From Kribbella sandramycini (GTDB taxonomy: Bacteria > Actinomycetota > Actinomycetes > Propionibacteriales > Kribbellaceae), in assembly GCF_013131805.1 (NCBI RefSeq), contig NZ_JABJRC010000002.1, forward strand, positions 310,001 through 374,000: 64,000 nt of DNA. Reading direction: 5' to 3'. Position 1 is the first letter of the stretch, and each line of letters opens with the position of its first letter. Positions 61,828 to 64,000 of the stretch are shown here, one piece after another. The notes under the pieces were generated by a model. The model ran no database searches. It was not told the origin of the DNA and saw only the letters and a program-made list of their open reading frames with translations. Both the position numbers and the translations under genes were made by a program.

Positions 61828-62318
61828 CGAACCTTCTCCTCGTGCAGCAGGCCGCGCAGCGTCTGAAGGCCGCGGGAAGCCTGACTCTTGACATTTCCGA
61901 CCGAGCAGTCGAGGAGCGCGGCCGTCTGCTCGACGGACGCGTCCTCCCAGTACCGCAGGACCAGCACGGCGCGCTGGCGCGGCGGAACCTGCAGGAGCGC
62001 TTCCTGCAGGATCATCCGCTCGTCCGCGAGCCCGGACGCGGGAGCCGGCCGATCGGACGGCGAGGCGCCGACCGATTCGAACCGGAACCAGCCCCGCCGC
62101 CGCTCGGACAAGAACGTCCGCACCAGCGTCTGGCGGGTGTAGTTGTCCATCGACTCGTGCCGCTGGATCCGATTCCAGGCCAGGTAGAGCTTCGTGAACG
62201 TCTGTTGCACCAGATCCTCGGCGCGATGCCAGTCGCCGCACAGCAGGTACGCCGTGCCGCGCATGGCATCGGAACGCGCCGCGAAGTACGCCTCGAACGC
62301 GGCGTCCCGTGAACTCAT
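61824..62318 (-). CDS. SigE-family ECF RNA polymerase sigma factor
   Basis: A 164-residue sigma factor of the actinobacterial SigE/SigM type. Region 2 is near residues 8-75 (F-E-A-Y-F-A-A-R, W-H-R-A-E-D-L-V-Q-Q-T-F). Region 4 is near 105-158 (L-P/V-P-P-R-Q-R-A-V-L-V-L-R-Y-W-E-D and C-S-V-G-N-V-K-S-Q-A-S-R-G). It directs transcription in response to an envelope signal, probably sensed by the coupled membrane protein. Confidence 0.93.
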   Translation of the reverse strand: MSSRDAAFEAYFAARSDAMRGTAYLLCGDWHRAEDLVQQTFTKLYLAWNRIQRHESMDNYTRQTLVRTFLSERRRGWFRFESVGASPSDRPAPASGLADERMILQEALLQVPPRQRAVLVLRYWEDASVEQTAALLDCSVGNVKSQASRGLQTLRGLLHEEKVR

Positions 62319-62435
62319 CTGTCCTCCCCGATCCTTGATACCGGGTTAGACACGCCTACGGGCGTTTAGTTGGTTGCACGGTTCGTCAGACGGATTTGTG
62401 AACCCCCACCCCGGCACGTCGGTTAGCGTCAGGGG

Positions 62436-64000
62436 GTGTTGTTACCTGATTCGTCGACGCCGGGCGCGGAGCTGCCGGTCCGCGCGGTGCTGCCCGCCAC
62501 GGTCGACGCGGTGCGTTCGCGCGGTGCGGCGGTGCTGGTCGCGCCGCCCGGATCGGGGAAGACGTCCCTGCTGCCGCTGGCCCTCGCCGACGCGCTCGAC
62601 GGCACGATCCTCGTCGCCGAGCCGCGCCGGATGGCGACCCGCGCGGCCGCGGCCCGGCTTGCAACCCTCGTTGGCGAGCCGCTCGGGCAGCGGATCGGGT
62701 ATGCGATGCGCGGCGAACGCAGCGGCGGCAGCGGCCTCCGCGTCGAGGTGGTGACGACCGGCTTGCTCGTTCGGCGGCTGCAGCAGGACCCGGAGCTGCC
62801 GGGCGTGGCCGCGATCGTGATCGACGAGTGTCACGAACGGCATCTGGACGCCGATCTGCTCCTTGCCTTCGGCATCGATATCCGGGCGAACCTGCGCGCC
62901 GACCTGGCGCTCGTCGCGACCTCGGCGACGCCGGACACGGTCAAACTGAGCCGGGTTCTGGACGCCGAGGTGATCACCGCGTCGGCCGCGTTGTTCGACG
63001 TCGCCGTCGAGTGGACGCCGCCGCCGGTCCCGGTGCCGCTGCTCCCCGGGGGACGGGTCGACCCGCGGCTTCTCGATCACGTCGCGGCCGTCGTCGAGCG
63101 GGCGCTGACCGAGAACGAGGGCGACATCCTCGTGTTCGTGCCGGGGGAGGCCGAGATCAACGGCGTGACGCGCCGGTTGGCCGGTCAGAACGTGCTGCCG
63201 TTGTTCGGCCGGCAGTCCAGAGCCGAGCAGGATCGCGCGCTGACCGCGTCCGGCCCGCGCCGGATCGTGGTGACGACGTCGGTCGCGGAGAGCTCGCTGA
63301 CCGTGCCCGGCGTCCGGGTCGTGGTCGACTCGGGGCTGGCGCGGGAGCCGCGCACCGACCAGTCCCGCGGCCTCGGCGCGCTGGTCACCTGCCGGGTCTC
63401 GAAGTCGTCCGCCGATCAGCGCGCGGGCCGGGCCGGTCGTGAGGCTCCGGGCCGGGTCTACCGCTGCTGGTCCGCGACCGACCATGCACACCTCGACGAC
63501 CATCCGGCGCCGGAGATCGCGATCGCCGACCTGGCCGGATTCGCCCTCGACCTCGCGGCCTGGGGCGCGCCGTCCGGCGCCGGGCTGGCCTTGCTCGACG
63601 CGCCACCGGCCGTCGCGATGACCGCGGCCACCGAGCTACTGCATCGCCTCGACGCCCTGGACGACGCCGGCCGGATCACCGAGCGCGGACGCCGGATGGC
63701 CGCGGTCGGCGCACACCCGCGGTTGGCCCGCGCGCTGCTCGACGGCACGCCGCGGGTCGGCGCCGACCGGGCCCGCGAGATCGTCGCCATGCTCTCGGAC
63801 GACGCCGGTCGCGACTTCGGCGACGACCTGCCGGCCCGCTGGCGAGCCCTCCGGCGCGGCACGGACCGCGGCGCCACTGCCCGCTGGCGTGAGGAGACCA
63901 AGCGCCTCGGCCGCGGTACGCCGTTCGATCGGGCCGATCACGTCCCGGACGATCTCGCCGCCGGCATCGTCGTCGGGCTCGCGTACCCGGACCGGATCGC
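62436..64000 (+). CDS. hrpB: ATP-dependent helicase HrpB, 3' end outside the window
   Basis: The frame is open from GTG 62436 to the right edge, 521 codons of a protein usually about 820 residues long. DExH helicase motifs appear in order: Walker A A-P-P-G-S-G-K-T-S, motif II D-E-C-H-E-R, motif III T-S-A-T-P-D, motif V T-T-S-V-A-E-S-S-L-T and motif VI Q-R-A-G-R-A-G-R. The motif II cysteine replaces the more common Ile/Phe. It is a DEAH/RHA-type helicase of unsettled cellular role. AGGGG precedes the GTG. Confidence 0.9.
   Translation, partial: MLLPDSSTPGAELPVRAVLPATVDAVRSRGAAVLVAPPGSGKTSLLPLALADALDGTILVAEPRRMATRAAAARLATLVGEPLGQRIGYAMRGERSGGSGLRVEVVTTGLLVRRLQQDPELPGVAAIVIDECHERHLDADLLLAFGIDIRANLRADLALVATSATPDTVKLSRVLDAEVITASAALFDVAVEWTPPPVPVPLLPGGRVDPRLLDHVAAVVERALTENEGDILVFVPGEAEINGVTRRLAGQNVLPLFGRQSRAEQDRALTASGPRRIVVTTSVAESSLTVPGVRVVVDSGLAREPRTDQSRGLGALVTCRVSKSSADQRAGRAGREAPGRVYRCWSATDHAHLDDHPAPEIAIADLAGFALDLAAWGAPSGAGLALLDAPPAVAMTAATELLHRLDALDDAGRITERGRRMAAVGAHPRLARALLDGTPRVGADRAREIVAMLSDDAGRDFGDDLPARWRALRRGTDRGATARWREETKRLGRGTPFDRADHVPDDLAAGIVVGLAYPDRI

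Overview
The window is high-GC DNA with dense, overlapping genes (many ATGA, GTGA and TGATG stop/start couplings), frequent GTG starts, an eukaryotic-type Ser/Thr kinase, a two-domain Pta, SigE-type ECF factors and many secreted polysaccharide-active enzymes. This fits a soil actinomycete, perhaps near Kribbella/Nocardioides; the genus is a guess from style only. No rRNA, complete tRNA, CRISPR array or intact transposon was seen.

Region by region. 1-7.6 kb: 5' end of an ECF sigma gene; a four-gene coupled operon (patatin, MGT glycosyltransferase, membrane protein, lipase-like protein); a divergent orphan cytochrome b; a sugar isomerase; a sortase with its probable surface substrate. 7.7-12.6 kb: pta-ackA and a NarL-type two-component system. 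12.7-16.9 kb: SPFH protein, ion transporter with CBS protein, and a DUF885 protein. 16.9-19.35 kb: a compact lpxA-lpxD-lpxC operon encoding the first three lipid A enzymes with catalytic residues intact, which is out of place in a monoderm actinomycete and is the most striking feature. Just upstream are a small membrane gene and a divergent OhrR-type regulator with a palindromic operator. 20.2-25.7 kb: Lrp regulator, indolepyruvate ferredoxin oxidoreductase and a Ser/Thr kinase. 25.7-31.5 kb: a frameshifted methyltransferase, an MmyB-type regulator, a secreted hydrolase with Calx-beta repeats, a pseudogene scar and a TetR regulator.

31.6-37.6 kb: a complete five-gene oligopeptide/dipeptide ABC importer operon. 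37.8-41 kb: TRIC-like channel, an alpha/beta hydrolase divergent from a GntR regulator with twin palindromic operators, and a TauE/SafE exporter. 41-44.3 kb: a 1077-residue Hsp70 fusion with an N-terminal helical repeat region and a C-terminal protease-like domain that lacks its triad.

44.3-49.3 kb: a probable transferred island with less biased third positions, carrying a graspetide RiPP cluster (tgmA precursor, tgmB ATP-grasp ligase, tgmC PIMT-like methyltransferase), a HIT protein and a GntR/HutC regulator. tgmA and the regulator share an upstream motif, which suggests one regulon. 49.4-54 kb: an MFS exporter divergent from an XRE-cupin regulator, two SRPBCC proteins and a methyltransferase. 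53.7-61 kb: glycan degradation (GH32 protein, a large double beta-helix protein, a GH18 chitinase) with palindromic operators between the last two. 61-64 kb: a SigE-type ECF factor with its probable membrane partner, then the start of hrpB, cut by the window end.
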